Assembly (NCBI GenBank): GCA_030615035.1
Contig: JAUXAC010000003.1
Span: 32,279 to 96,278, forward strand
Origin: Dehalococcoidia bacterium
GTDB taxonomy: Bacteria > Chloroflexota > Dehalococcoidia > Dehalococcoidales > RBG-16-60-22
DNA length: 64,000 nucleotides
Reading direction: 5' to 3'
Below are positions 8,828 to 16,756 of the stretch, one piece after another. Both the position numbers and the translations under genes were made by a program. Under the pieces are notes generated by a model. It was not told the origin of the DNA, did no database searches, and saw nothing but the letters and a program-made list of their open reading frames with translations. Position 1 is the first letter of the stretch. Every line of letters begins with the position of its first letter.

Positions 8828-9694
8828 ATGATTGTATCTATTGCCAGCGGTAAGGGCGGAACCGGCAAGACACTGGTGGCTACCAGCCTTGCCTTTTCCC
8901 TCAAGGATAGGGAAAGGGTACAGCTGCTTGATTGTGATGTGGAGGAGCCGGATGTCCATATTTTCTTAAGGCCAGTCATCACCAAGAGCGAAGCGGTCTA
9001 CATCCAGGTTCCTGAGGTGGACGAGAAGAAGTGTACCTACTGTGGCAAATGTGCTGAGGTCTGTGCCTACCACGCTATTGCCGTCTTGGGCAAACATGTT
9101 CTGGTTTTTCCTGAACTCTGTCATGGCTGTGGCGCCTGTAGTTATCTCTGTCCAGAAAAAGCTATCTCCGAGGTAGGTAAGGAAATAGGTGTCGTCGAAT
9201 CGGGCCAATCAGATGGTGTAGATTTTGTTCATGGCAAGCTGGCTGTTGGCGAGGCAATGGCGCCTCCTATCATTAGAAAAGTAAAAGCACAGGCCAATAG
9301 CGATGGAACAGTTATCATTGATGTTCCCCCGGGGACTTCCTGCCCGGTAGTGGAATCGATTAAGGACAGTGATTTCTGCCTGCTGGTCACCGAGCCAACC
9401 CCCTTTGGCCTTAACGACCTTGTTCTGGCTGTGGAGTTGGTGAAAGAACTCAAGATACCATGTGGCGTGGTCATCAACCGTGCCGGGGTTGGCGATAGAA
9501 AAGTAGAGGAATACTGTACGAAAGAGAATATTCCAGTTCTGCTCACTATCCCGATGGATACCGATATTGCCCGCATCTATTCTAGAGGAATAACTCTGGT
9601 CGAGGGTATAACCCAGTGGAAAGAAAGTTTCTTGGAACTCTTCGACCGGGTTCAGGAGATAGCCCATGAAAGAAGTCATAGTCTTAAGCGGTAA
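8828..9694 (+). CDS. MinD/Mrp-type ATPase with inserted two-cluster ferredoxin domain (first copy)
   Basis: 288 residues. The deviant Walker A is SGKGGTGKT at residues 8-16 and a second nucleotide motif is DVEEPDVH. A ferredoxin insert follows (KKCTYCGKCAEVCAY, then CHGCGACSYLCPE), with eight Cys for two [4Fe-4S] clusters, and IIDVPPGTSCPV is the switch region. Paired genes of this type occur in the Desulfovibrio orange-protein operon, where they are thought to help build or place a metal-sulfur cluster. The start abuts the zinc-ribbon stop, and the end overlaps the next paralogue by 29 bp, so the two are translated together. Confidence 0.93.
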   Translation: MIVSIASGKGGTGKTLVATSLAFSLKDRERVQLLDCDVEEPDVHIFLRPVITKSEAVYIQVPEVDEKKCTYCGKCAEVCAYHAIAVLGKHVLVFPELCHGCGACSYLCPEKAISEVGKEIGVVESGQSDGVDFVHGKLAVGEAMAPPIIRKVKAQANSDGTVIIDVPPGTSCPVVESIKDSDFCLLVTEPTPFGLNDLVLAVELVKELKIPCGVVINRAGVGDRKVEEYCTKENIPVLLTIPMDTDIARIYSRGITLVEGITQWKESFLELFDRVQEIAHERSHSLKR

Positions 9695-10523
9695 AGGAGG
9701 CACCGGGAAGACGAGTATCGTCGGCTCCTTTGCTGCCCTAGCTAAGAACAAAGTACTGGTTGACTGCGATGTGGATGCCGCTGACCTTCACCTCCTGCTC
9801 CAGCTGGTTACCCGGGAGAAGCACGAGTTTTGGAGCGGGCAGGTTGCTTTCATTGATGACCAAAGGTGTACCGAGTGCGGCATATGCCAGGACTTGTGCC
9901 GGTTCGCAGCCATCAAGAATTTCATGGTTGACCCCGTCTCCTGTGAAGGCTGCGGCTTATGCTCCCACGTATGCCCGGAGGAAGCTGTTACCATGAGGGA
10001 AAATCTGGCCGGTCAGTGGTTTATCTCTAATACCAGCTGTGGCTCCTTGGTTCATGCCAGGCTTGGCATCGCCCAGGAGAACTCGGGGAAACTGGTAGCA
10101 CTGGTCAGACAGCAGGCAAGACAGGTAGCAGAAAAAGAGGGGGCCAGCTACATCATCAGCGATGGTCCACCGGGGATTGGCTGCCCGGTAATCTCCTCCC
10201 TTTCTGGGGCGAACCTGGCTCTCTTGGTGGCAGAGCCGACACTATCAGGTATACACGACCTGGAGCGAGTCCTCGGCGTTTGCCACCACTTTGGCGTGAA
10301 GGCCCTGGTGTGTATCAATAAGTACGACATAAATGAGGACAATACCCGGCAGATTGAGGACTACTGTTCCAGCCAGGGCGTAGAGGTTGCCTCTAGGATT
10401 CCGTTTGATAATGTGGTAACTGAAGCCATGGTACAAGGACTTCCTGTGGTGGAATGCGGCGATAACGCAGTCAGCCGGCAAATGGATTTGCTATGGCAAA
10501 ATATCTCGGCGCTTTTAGCCTAG
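9666..10523 (+). CDS. MinD/Mrp-type ATPase with inserted two-cluster ferredoxin domain (second copy)
   Basis: 285 residues, a paralogue of the preceding gene and overlapping its end by 29 bp. Walker A SGKGGTGKTSIVG, DCDVDAADLHLLL, ferredoxin insert with RCTECGICQDLCRF and CEGCGLCSHVCPE, then ISDGPPGIGCPV. The deviant Walker A lysine and the switch Asp are kept, so it should bind and hydrolyse ATP. Two such proteins encoded together suggest a heterodimer that loads or reduces a cluster on the NifX-type partners encoded on each side (inference from the orange-protein operon). Confidence 0.93.
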   Translation: MKEVIVLSGKGGTGKTSIVGSFAALAKNKVLVDCDVDAADLHLLLQLVTREKHEFWSGQVAFIDDQRCTECGICQDLCRFAAIKNFMVDPVSCEGCGLCSHVCPEEAVTMRENLAGQWFISNTSCGSLVHARLGIAQENSGKLVALVRQQARQVAEKEGASYIISDGPPGIGCPVISSLSGANLALLVAEPTLSGIHDLERVLGVCHHFGVKALVCINKYDINEDNTRQIEDYCSSQGVEVASRIPFDNVVTEAMVQGLPVVECGDNAVSRQMDLLWQNISALLA

Positions 10524-10540
10524 AATTAAGGAGAGAGAGA

Positions 10541-10783
10541 TTGCCTATATATGAATACAAGTGTCAGACATGCGGGCAGGTGTCTGAGTTCCTTGTTCAA
10601 AGCCTGTCTGGAAGCAAAAACCTGAGTTGCCCCGGCTGCGGTTCCCGGAGTCTGGAGAAGCTCCTATCTATCCCCAGTTTGTTAAAGGAGAAGTCTGGCT
10701 CGCCAGGTCACACCTGCTGTGGCCGGACAGAGCGCTGCGAAACGCCACCCTGCTCTACAGATGAGCGATGCCAGAGGCATTAA
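10541..10783 (+). CDS. FmdB-type zinc-ribbon protein, TTG start
   Basis: 80 residues from TTG at 10541, giving MPIYEYKCQTCGQ, the standard start of the FmdB family; AAGGAGAGAG lies just before it. The longer frame from 10493 would overlap the preceding ATPase and adds sequence not seen in the family. Cys pairs are CQTCG and CPGCG, followed by a Cys-rich tail (HTCCGRTERCETPPC). FmdB-type proteins are small putative regulators; no DNA target can be named here. Confidence 0.88.
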   Translation: MPIYEYKCQTCGQVSEFLVQSLSGSKNLSCPGCGSRSLEKLLSIPSLLKEKSGSPGHTCCGRTERCETPPCSTDERCQRH

Positions 10784-10832
10784 GGATGTCTGCGTGATGT
10801 TAAGCTAAATAAATCAGACGGGAGGTGACCAA

Positions 10833-11228
10833 ATGAAAATTGCAGCTATATCGGATGATGGGGTTACTATCAGTCAACACTTCGGCCGGGCGCCACTCTA
10901 CGTGGTGGTAACGGTGGAGGACGGCAACATCGTGAGCAAAGAGACACGGGCTAAGACCGGGCACCACACCTTTGCCGCCCACCACCCTGATTTAGCCCCC
11001 GGCGAAAGACACGGTTACGATGCTGGCTCACAGGTAAGACATGCCAGTATGGCAGAGACGATTGGTGACTGTCAGGTACTAATTGCCGGGGGCATGGGCT
11101 GGGGCGCCTACGACAGCCTGAAGAGCTGTAAAATCGAACCCATCGTCACTGACGTCGGGACTATTGAAGAAGCTGTGAAGCTTTATCTGGAAGGTAAGCT
11201 GCTCAATTTAATGGAACGATTGCACTAG
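10833..11228 (+). CDS. NifX/NifB-type cofactor-binding protein (second copy)
   Basis: 131 residues, dinitrogenase iron-molybdenum cofactor fold: MKIAAISDDGVTISQHFGRAP at the start and IAGGMGWGAYDSLKS in the second half. It has an extra His-rich loop (GHHTFAAHHPD) at about residues 43-53 that could bind metal. It lacks the Met-Gly linker and coiled coil of the copy at 7995. A GGGAGGTGA ribosome site precedes the ATG. It fits the role of a carrier for a cluster handled by the MinD-type pair. Confidence 0.9.
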   Translation: MKIAAISDDGVTISQHFGRAPLYVVVTVEDGNIVSKETRAKTGHHTFAAHHPDLAPGERHGYDAGSQVRHASMAETIGDCQVLIAGGMGWGAYDSLKSCKIEPIVTDVGTIEEAVKLYLEGKLLNLMERLH

Positions 11229-11239
11229 GAGGAGGTGCT

Positions 11240-11302
11240 ATGTCGACGCAGGAGCAGGTGATGGAAAGCCTTGAAAAACCAACGATGGAAGAGGGCTTAT
11301 AG
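11240..11302 (+). CDS. 20-residue ORF with strong ribosome site, possibly a remnant
   Basis: An AGGAGGAGGTG ribosome site is followed by ATG and 20 codons (MSTQEQVMESLEKP, then TMEEGL). The first residues resemble the start of DUF59/MIP18-type metal-sulfur proteins, which often sit beside Mrp ATPases, but the frame stops at once. It is therefore either a short peptide or the head of a truncated gene. Confidence 0.35.
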   Translation: MSTQEQVMESLEKPTMEEGL

Positions 11303-11328
11303 AAGCCTCTAAAGCGAGGAGAGTAGGA

Positions 11329-12099
11329 GTGAGTATCATTTACGGTCCCGTTCCCTCATGGCGGCTGGGGAAGTCATTGGGTATAGACCTCCTATCTAGC
11401 GAAGGGAAGACCTGTTCTTTCGACTGCGTATACTGCCAACTAGGGAGAACAATTCATCCGCAAGCTGAACGGAAGGAGTTTGTGCCGCTTTCCAAGTTGG
11501 CCTTAGAGCTTGAGCAAGTTAGGGATGCGCCCGCTGACTATGCCACTTTCTCCGGTGTGGGCGAACCTACCCTGGCCAGCAATCTGGGGCAGGCAATTGA
11601 GGTAGTCAAGTCACGCCTGGGACTGCCGGTGGCGGTACTCACCAACTCTTCCCTTATGCCTAGAGAAGATGTGCGCCAGGAGCTTGCTTGGGCCGATGTA
11701 GTGGTGGCGAAACTTGATGCGCCAAGTGAGGAGTTGTTTCATGTAATAAACAGGCCTGCTATCAGCTATTCCTTTGGTGAAATTTTGCAGGGCATCATGC
11801 GTTTCAGGTCAGAATACAGAGGAAAACTGGCACTCCAGATGATGTTTATCGAAGCAAATAAGGACTATGCGCTGGAGATGGCGAGAATAGCTGAATGGCT
11901 TTCCCCAGATGAGGTGCAACTCAACACACCGCTGCGTCCTTCTACTGTTCAACCCCTGACACCAGAAGACATTAGTGCCATACGGCGAGTATTCTTCAGA
12001 TGTAGGAATGTGCTAACGGTATACGAAGCACAAAGGACGGAAGTTGCCCCACTAAACCTAGAGGAAACACTGCGGCGCAGACCTAAGGAGGAGAGATAG
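11329..12099 (+). CDS. Radical SAM protein (COG0731-like), GTG start
   Basis: 256 residues. The cluster motif is CSFDCVYCQLGRT (Cys-x3-Cys-x2-Cys) near residues 30-42, preceded by IYGPVPSWRLGKSLGID, which is typical of this family of archaeal and anaerobic radical SAM proteins related to wyosine-type enzymes. Further family blocks are FSGVGEPTLASNL and MMFIEANKDY. The start is GTG at 11329 with GAGTAGGAG upstream. It ends the run of cluster-assembly genes; the substrate is not known. Its stop lies just before the decayed metallo-hydrolase. Confidence 0.88.
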   Translation: MSIIYGPVPSWRLGKSLGIDLLSSEGKTCSFDCVYCQLGRTIHPQAERKEFVPLSKLALELEQVRDAPADYATFSGVGEPTLASNLGQAIEVVKSRLGLPVAVLTNSSLMPREDVRQELAWADVVVAKLDAPSEELFHVINRPAISYSFGEILQGIMRFRSEYRGKLALQMMFIEANKDYALEMARIAEWLSPDEVQLNTPLRPSTVQPLTPEDISAIRRVFFRCRNVLTVYEAQRTEVAPLNLEETLRRRPKEER

Positions 12100-12101
12100 G
12101 C

Positions 12102-12278
12102 TATGGAAGTTCGAATAACTACTTTATCAAGGAAGATGGTATGCTCCGTCAAGACCCACTTGCCGATAACCTCGCTTTAGTTATCAACACCGATTTTGGC
12201 TTGGTGGTTATCCTTGGCTGCGCTAATAGTGATTGCCATGATTGCAGCCGTAAGGCAAGCGGTAGGCTTTATTTTTAA
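12102..12278 (+). pseudogene. Remnant of an MBL-fold metallo-hydrolase (COG1237-like)
   Basis: A frame running to the TAA at 12276 encodes FIKEDGMLRQDPLADNLALV, followed by INTDFGLVVILGCA. This matches the middle of metallo-beta-lactamase-fold proteins of the 7,8-dihydropterin synthase-like group (usually DxxxDDxALVIxTxxGLVVxxGCxH). After GCA the expected His is replaced by Asn-Ser, and the frame ends about 15 residues later. No start codon, N-terminal HxHxDH motif or C-terminus is present, so this is a fragment of a lost gene. Confidence 0.6.
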
Positions 12279-12323
12279 ATAGCACAACACTTGCGCCTGA
12301 GAAATGGTTGCAGTAGAATATCG

Positions 12324-13034
12324 ATGATGACTGAAGCGTGTTCAAGCTCTGGTGTGCGTCCTAGAAAGGCGAACAAAACTACCATTCTTCTAGCTGATGA
12401 TCACCCGCTATTCCGTCAGTCAATCAGGAACGTCCTAGAGAAAGAGCCGGATTTTCAAGTTGTGGGTGAGGCGGCTGATGGTGAGGAAGCTGTCAGACTG
12501 ACCACCGAACTGCAGCCGGATGTGGTGCTCATGGACATAGCTATGCCTAAGCTGGATGGCCTTGAGGCGACACGCCAGATCAAGGCATTACATCCTGACA
12601 TAGCGGTGTTGGTTCTAACCATTCATAGTGACAATCAGCATATCATCGGGATTTTGGAGGCGGGGGCTGCCGGCTATCTGATAAAGAGCGTTTTCGGTGA
12701 GGAGGTTGTACAGTCTGTCCGCGGAGTTGTTACCGGTGAGATGGTACTATCTCCCTCAATCGGGCAGCAGCTTCTTAAACAGGCAGCTCGCTATCCAATA
12801 AAGTCAGTGCCGCTGCAAGCAGGGGAGAGACTATCAACCAGAGAGCTTGAAATAATCAAGCTTGCCGCTCGTGGTATGAGCAACAAGAGCATTGCTGCAG
12901 AGCTAGAACTCAACTTGCGTACGGTGAAAGGGCACTTGGCAACTATCTTCCTCAAACTTAATGTAGGTTCACGAACTGAGGCTGTCATCGCCGGTCTTAG
13001 GACAGGATTCTTATCCATTGATGATATGAAATAA
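12324..13034 (+). CDS. NarL/LuxR-type response regulator
   Basis: 236 residues from ATG at 12324; a longer frame starts with TTG at 12291, and neither has a clear ribosome site, so the start is uncertain. Receiver domain with ADDH at the acidic pocket, Asp71 as phosphoacceptor (LMDIAMPKLDG) and the conserved Lys in YLIKSV. The C-terminal LuxR helix-turn-helix reads LSTRELEIIKLAARGMSNKS and ELNLRTVKGHLATIFLKL. It is convergent with a NarX-type kinase at 13141, its likely partner. Confidence 0.92.
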   Translation: MMTEACSSSGVRPRKANKTTILLADDHPLFRQSIRNVLEKEPDFQVVGEAADGEEAVRLTTELQPDVVLMDIAMPKLDGLEATRQIKALHPDIAVLVLTIHSDNQHIIGILEAGAAGYLIKSVFGEEVVQSVRGVVTGEMVLSPSIGQQLLKQAARYPIKSVPLQAGERLSTRELEIIKLAARGMSNKSIAAELELNLRTVKGHLATIFLKLNVGSRTEAVIAGLRTGFLSIDDMK

Positions 13035-13095
13035 GAAGAGACCTTGCCTGAAGCACAGTAGCAGCGTATAAGTATACTTTGTAGTGATTATGAGT

Positions 13096-13130
13096 AACGA
13101 TATCGTGAGCCCCGGAAAGCCACTATCGTT
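13096..13130. terminator. Hairpin between convergent two-component genes
   Basis: AACGATA at 13096-13102 pairs with TATCGTT at 13124-13130, in the 106-bp gap between the two converging genes. Short T runs flank it only weakly, so it may serve both directions but is not a classical strong terminator. Confidence 0.4.
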
Positions 13131-13140
13131 TACATATTAT

Positions 13141-14730
13141 TTATTGAGGCACCTCTAATACCAGGGTTGTGCCTTTACCGGGCTTGGACCATATCGTCAG
13201 AGTTCCGCCAATTAGCCTAGCTCGCTCTTCCATTCCTGTCAAGCCTAATTTTCCTGAGCGAGCCAGGTCATCCATTACTTTGGGTAGGTCAAAGCCCTGA
13301 CCGTTGTCACTAATTTTCAGTCTAGCTTTCTCCAGGCTAAATTCTACCTCTAGTGTACACGCAGTTGCCCGTGCGTGCTTCCAAATATTGCTCAAAGCCT
13401 CTTGAGCAATCCTAAACAACGCAAGCTCTACATCCGGCGACAGCCGCCTCGGCGTGCCCGGTGCGCCAAATTGAGCATTGATTCCGTACTGTTGGTTCAG
13501 ATCGCTGATTAGTCCTTGAAGTGCTGCCAGTAGGCCAAACTCCTCCAGCATCAATGGCCGCAGCGCTTGGCTCAAAGAACGCACCCCGCGTAGTATATCT
13601 TCGGTTCTGTCACGCAGTCCTTCCAAACTTTTTGAAGTCTCCTCATGACTTCGCCTTTTGGTCTTGGACAAGTAACCAATATCCACACCCAAGCTAGCTA
13701 AAGCTTGAGCTGTTTCATCATGCAGTTCCCTAGCAATACGCTTGCGCTCTTCCTCCTGCGCTAGGATTGCTCGACTAGCATAGGCACGCAGATTCTCACG
13801 ACTACGCTTCTGCTCCGTTATGTCTCTGGCTATCTCTTGAATGATTGGAGCCTTTACTCTATCAGTTAGTAGGTTTGTTACTATTTCAATTGTCCTCTCC
13901 ATCCCATCTTTTCTAATCATCTGCAACTCGTATCGTTGGGGCTTGGCTTCTGACTCATCCTCAAGTTGCTTTGTCTGTTTTTCCATTGTAGTCTTAAAGC
14001 TCACTGCCGACAGAAATTGTGAGATATTCATCTTGGTTAATTCATCAATGTTGTAGCCAGTGAGCTCTGCCATGGCGCTATTGACTATAATTATATTGCC
14101 GGCTAAATTACGGACTAGCATACCATCATTAGCACTGTCAAAGAGAGCTCGGTAACGATTTTCTGACCTTCTCAGCGCCTCCTCCGACCGCTCGTGCTCC
14201 TCTTCCAGTTCTATCTTATGCAAGGCAAAAGCAATGTCTCCAGCAACCTCTTCAAACAGGGAACGCTCTTCCTCTTCCTCGACCAGACTAGCGGGTACGG
14301 AGGCACACAGCAGTCCATATAACTTTCCCCGATGGTGCAAACGGGCAGTGATTCCTCCCCTGCCCCTGTAACCTCTTGCCAAAGGACAGTCGTTACAGGA
14401 TGAGGCTGGATCATTTATCACCACTGCATTTGGCTGGGCTAGTGCTTGCCGGCCGCACTTAGATGGGCCATCTCTCTCAAGTTTTTCAGCCAGTGGTAAG
14501 AATGCCTTACCCAATCCGGCTTCAGCGAAGATTTTGAATCTTCCAGACCCATCTAGCAATGCAATCCAAGCATTGTAGTAGCCACGAGTCTTGACCAAGC
14601 TATTGCAGACACCCTTGATCAACCGGTCACGGTTCTTTGCCGCAAGGATGACTTGATCGACATCGCGGAGGGTACGGAGAATGAGATTCAGACGCTGTAG
14701 CCTCTCTCCTATTTGCTTGCCCTCAGTCAT
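13141..14730 (-). CDS. NarX-type cytoplasmic histidine kinase (GAF-PAS-HisKA_3-HATPase)
   Basis: 529 residues from ATG at 14730, chosen because GGAGG lies 10 bases upstream; a TTG at 14748 would start inside that ribosome site. The N-terminal 190 residues form a GAF domain (AAKNRDRLIKGVCNSLV and CNDCPLARGYRG, with a Cys pair). A PAS domain follows (ALFDSANDGMLVRNLAGNII). The phosphotransfer helix is RIARELHDETAQALASLG of the HisKA_3 type, and the ATPase has DNGQGF and GLTGMEERARLIGG. There are no membrane helices, so it senses a cytoplasmic signal. It pairs with the convergent LuxR-type regulator. Confidence 0.92.
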   Translation of the reverse strand: MTEGKQIGERLQRLNLILRTLRDVDQVILAAKNRDRLIKGVCNSLVKTRGYYNAWIALLDGSGRFKIFAEAGLGKAFLPLAEKLERDGPSKCGRQALAQPNAVVINDPASSCNDCPLARGYRGRGGITARLHHRGKLYGLLCASVPASLVEEEEERSLFEEVAGDIAFALHKIELEEEHERSEEALRRSENRYRALFDSANDGMLVRNLAGNIIIVNSAMAELTGYNIDELTKMNISQFLSAVSFKTTMEKQTKQLEDESEAKPQRYELQMIRKDGMERTIEIVTNLLTDRVKAPIIQEIARDITEQKRSRENLRAYASRAILAQEEERKRIARELHDETAQALASLGVDIGYLSKTKRRSHEETSKSLEGLRDRTEDILRGVRSLSQALRPLMLEEFGLLAALQGLISDLNQQYGINAQFGAPGTPRRLSPDVELALFRIAQEALSNIWKHARATACTLEVEFSLEKARLKISDNGQGFDLPKVMDDLARSGKLGLTGMEERARLIGGTLTIWSKPGKGTTLVLEVPQ

Positions 14731-15330
14731 GTCACCGAGTACCTCCAAGGAGGTAATGTCTGAATTTCCCCTTCAACATCATAACATGCAATAGCTGCTT
14801 ACAATACAGCGTCTGGTAGTTACTGCTGTAGAAGCAGTTGTAGTATAGCACAGACTGCTCACAATATCACCATGTCCAGGTCCAGCTTTGAACTGGGGTC
14901 GCCAGTAATGACTTACAGCGGAGCCTGTCCTTTTATCAATTGCCTCCGAATGACTAATATGCGTCGGTGTTCGAGAGTAGTAATCCCCCTGACCTCAACG
15001 GAACTAAAAGTTACATATCTTCTGACCACTCGACGGACTTTATTGCAGGCCATCGGCGTCTTGAGAAACAAGCTGAAGATAATATACTGAAAGTAGGAGA
15101 CCTCAAAAATTTACTTGAAGAGACATGTAAGGTAGGAATTGAGAGACCTAGGGTGCTAGAACCAAGCGAGTTTGGTTGAGATTACCGGCAGGAGTTAGAA
15201 ATGATGAGAACTTCGGAGGCGCGAGATAAGATAGGACTTTCAGTCCAGCTCGTTGGTAATTCGAGACTGCGCTGGCACTTAGTAATGAAAGGATAGTAGT
15301 TATTCAAACATTAAGGGAAGGAGGTGCGAG
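14731..15330. other. 600-bp gap, no gene supported
   Basis: This stretch separates the kinase start from the DsrC-like gene and should hold promoters for both. A forward frame from 14967 to 15179 continues after one TGA to about 15261 with fairly protein-like content (GDLKNLLEETCKVGIERP), but I recognise no family and see no ribosome site. It could be a decayed gene. No tRNA or riboswitch motif was seen. Confidence 0.4.
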
Positions 15331-15666
15331 ATGAGTGAACAAAAGCCGATGGGTTCTGCCATGCCAGAATTGGACGAAGAGGGATTCCTGATTGATACAA
15401 AAAAGTGGACCGAAGAAGTCGCGCAGATTCTAGCGCAAGAAGAGCAGCCAAGAGGCCTTACCGAGGATCACTTGATAGTGATCGACTACATGAGACAGTA
15501 CTACCTCGAGTTTGGGAGTGTCCCACCCATACGAATGCTGGCCCGACGCACCGGGTTCTCGCTCCTGCGTATCAAGGAACTGTTCCCTAATGGGCTTACT
15601 AAAGGCGCCTGCAGATATGCTGGTATACCGAGAATCGCGATTCGGCCACAGTTTTTGTATCCGTGA
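15331..15666 (+). CDS. DsrC/TusE-like sulfur carrier protein with atypical C-terminus
   Basis: 111 residues. The DsrC fold is clear: DEEGFLIDTKKWTEEVAQIL, LTEDHLIVIDYMRQYYLEF, GSVPPIRMLARRTGF, LFPNGLTKGACRYAGIP. Canonical DsrC ends in an arm with two Cys about ten residues apart, the last one penultimate, which form the trisulfide substrate of DsrK. Here only the upstream one (Cys94) remains, and the end reads PRIAIRPQFLYP with no Cys. No other frame restores the usual GCV ending. A GGAGGTG ribosome site precedes it. Neighbouring DsrM/DsrK-like genes suggest it is their partner. Confidence 0.9.
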   Translation: MSEQKPMGSAMPELDEEGFLIDTKKWTEEVAQILAQEEQPRGLTEDHLIVIDYMRQYYLEFGSVPPIRMLARRTGFSLLRIKELFPNGLTKGACRYAGIPRIAIRPQFLYP

Positions 15667-15674
15667 TAAGTTTC

Positions 15675-15821
15675 ATGCCACGCAGGGTGACGGTATGTCC
15701 TCGGGTTGTTCGTGTGTCTGATGTCCTTGAAGCAACCATCGAACACCGCTTGCCCTTGAAAGAGTTTTTTGTGACCTGCATAGGAGGGCATAAGTGGAAA
15801 GCATTTCAGGGTTACAAATAG
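15675..15821 (+). CDS. Possible 48-residue ORF between dsrC-like and dsrM-like genes
   Basis: The frame starts at ATG 15675, or at GTG 15663 which overlaps the DsrC-like stop as GTGA, and ends with TAG at 15819-15821, inside the first 28 bp of the dsrM-like gene. It reads MPRRVTVCPRVVRVSDVLEA and ends GHKWKAFQGYK, with two Cys. Composition is protein-like and it would bridge an otherwise empty 127-bp gap, but there is no strong ribosome site and no family match. Confidence 0.3.
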   Translation: MPRRVTVCPRVVRVSDVLEATIEHRLPLKEFFVTCIGGHKWKAFQGYK

Positions 15822-16756
15822 CGACATATGTGTTTTGTGCACTCATTGTGATCATTTTCATTGCAAAAGTGGTTAAGTATACGAAAATATCGACCCATTT
15901 GAGATGGGAACTTTATCCGCTAGCTGGTGAGAGAAACCGACCGTGGGGAGGCTCTTATTTAGAAGAACCAGAGTGGTGGACAAAACCTCGTGAAGAAAAA
16001 AGCTTCTTGGGTGAATTGAAGTTCATGGGGCAAGAAATACTGTTTTTCAGGGAGTATTACCGTCTAAACAGAGGCTACTGGTACTTCGTTTATCCCTTCC
16101 ATATTGGGGTTTCATTATTTATTGGTTTTTGTGTGTTGCTTCTCATTGGAGCCCTGACGATGCTGGGTGATGTAGCGGTATCCGCCGAATCGGCGAACGT
16201 TTGGGGCAGGTTAGTCTACTACGCAACGCTTCTAACGGGCGGCACTGGTCTTGTGCTGTCCTTCCTTGGATGTATCGGCCTGTTCATCAGGAGGATGATA
16301 GATAAAAACCTGAAACCCTATACCAGACGCATAGAGTATTTCAACTTGCTATTTGTCTTTTCCGTTTTCCTCACCGGACTCCTCTCCTGGGCTCTTATTG
16401 ACCATACTTTTACTACCGCGCGAGCGTACGTCAAGGGTCTGATTACCTTCAGCCCTACGGGAAATATCGAACCATTGATAGTCACTCACATCATATTGCT
16501 TCTCCTGATTTTGGCCTATATGCCGTTCACCAACATGATGCACTTCTTTGCTAAGTGGTTCACATACCACAAGGTGCGCTGGGACGATACACCTAATTTG
16601 AGAGGAAGCAAAATAGAAAAGAAACTGGAGCCGCTCCTCAATCAACCTCTGAGTTGGTCGTCACCTCACATACAACCAATCAGGTACTGGAGTGATCTTG
16701 CACAAGTGCCTACCACTGAGGAACCTACACCTCGAGTCCGAAAAGGAGTAAATTAA
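15794..16756 (+). CDS. dsrM: DsrM/TmcC-like membrane cytochrome b subunit (NarI-type)
   Basis: 320 residues, GTG start at 15794 six bases after AGGAGG. Five or six membrane helices are visible, at about residues 8-24, 96-122, 140-170, 185-205 and 228-248, with His residues suited to heme b (YPFHIGVSLF, ALIDHTF, THIILLLLILAYMPFTNMMH). This is the NarI-like quinol-oxidising fold of DsrM, TmcC and HdrE proteins. Its stop overlaps the start of the DsrK-like gene (16756), so the two form a membrane complex passing electrons between the quinone pool and the iron-sulfur subunit. The symbol is by family, not proven orthology. Confidence 0.85.
   Translation: MESISGLQIATYVFCALIVIIFIAKVVKYTKISTHLRWELYPLAGERNRPWGGSYLEEPEWWTKPREEKSFLGELKFMGQEILFFREYYRLNRGYWYFVYPFHIGVSLFIGFCVLLLIGALTMLGDVAVSAESANVWGRLVYYATLLTGGTGLVLSFLGCIGLFIRRMIDKNLKPYTRRIEYFNLLFVFSVFLTGLLSWALIDHTFTTARAYVKGLITFSPTGNIEPLIVTHIILLLLILAYMPFTNMMHFFAKWFTYHKVRWDDTPNLRGSKIEKKLEPLLNQPLSWSSPHIQPIRYWSDLAQVPTTEEPTPRVRKGVN

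Noticed and set aside
12324..14730. Reading the NarL/NarX pair as a classical nitrate-sensing system
   Set aside because: The kinase has no periplasmic nitrate-binding P-box or membrane helices; only the transmitter type is shared.
14872..15179. Forward frames between the NarX-type kinase and the DsrC-like gene
   Set aside because: No ribosome site or recognised family, and the longer reading needs read-through of a TGA; kept only as a note in the gap entry.
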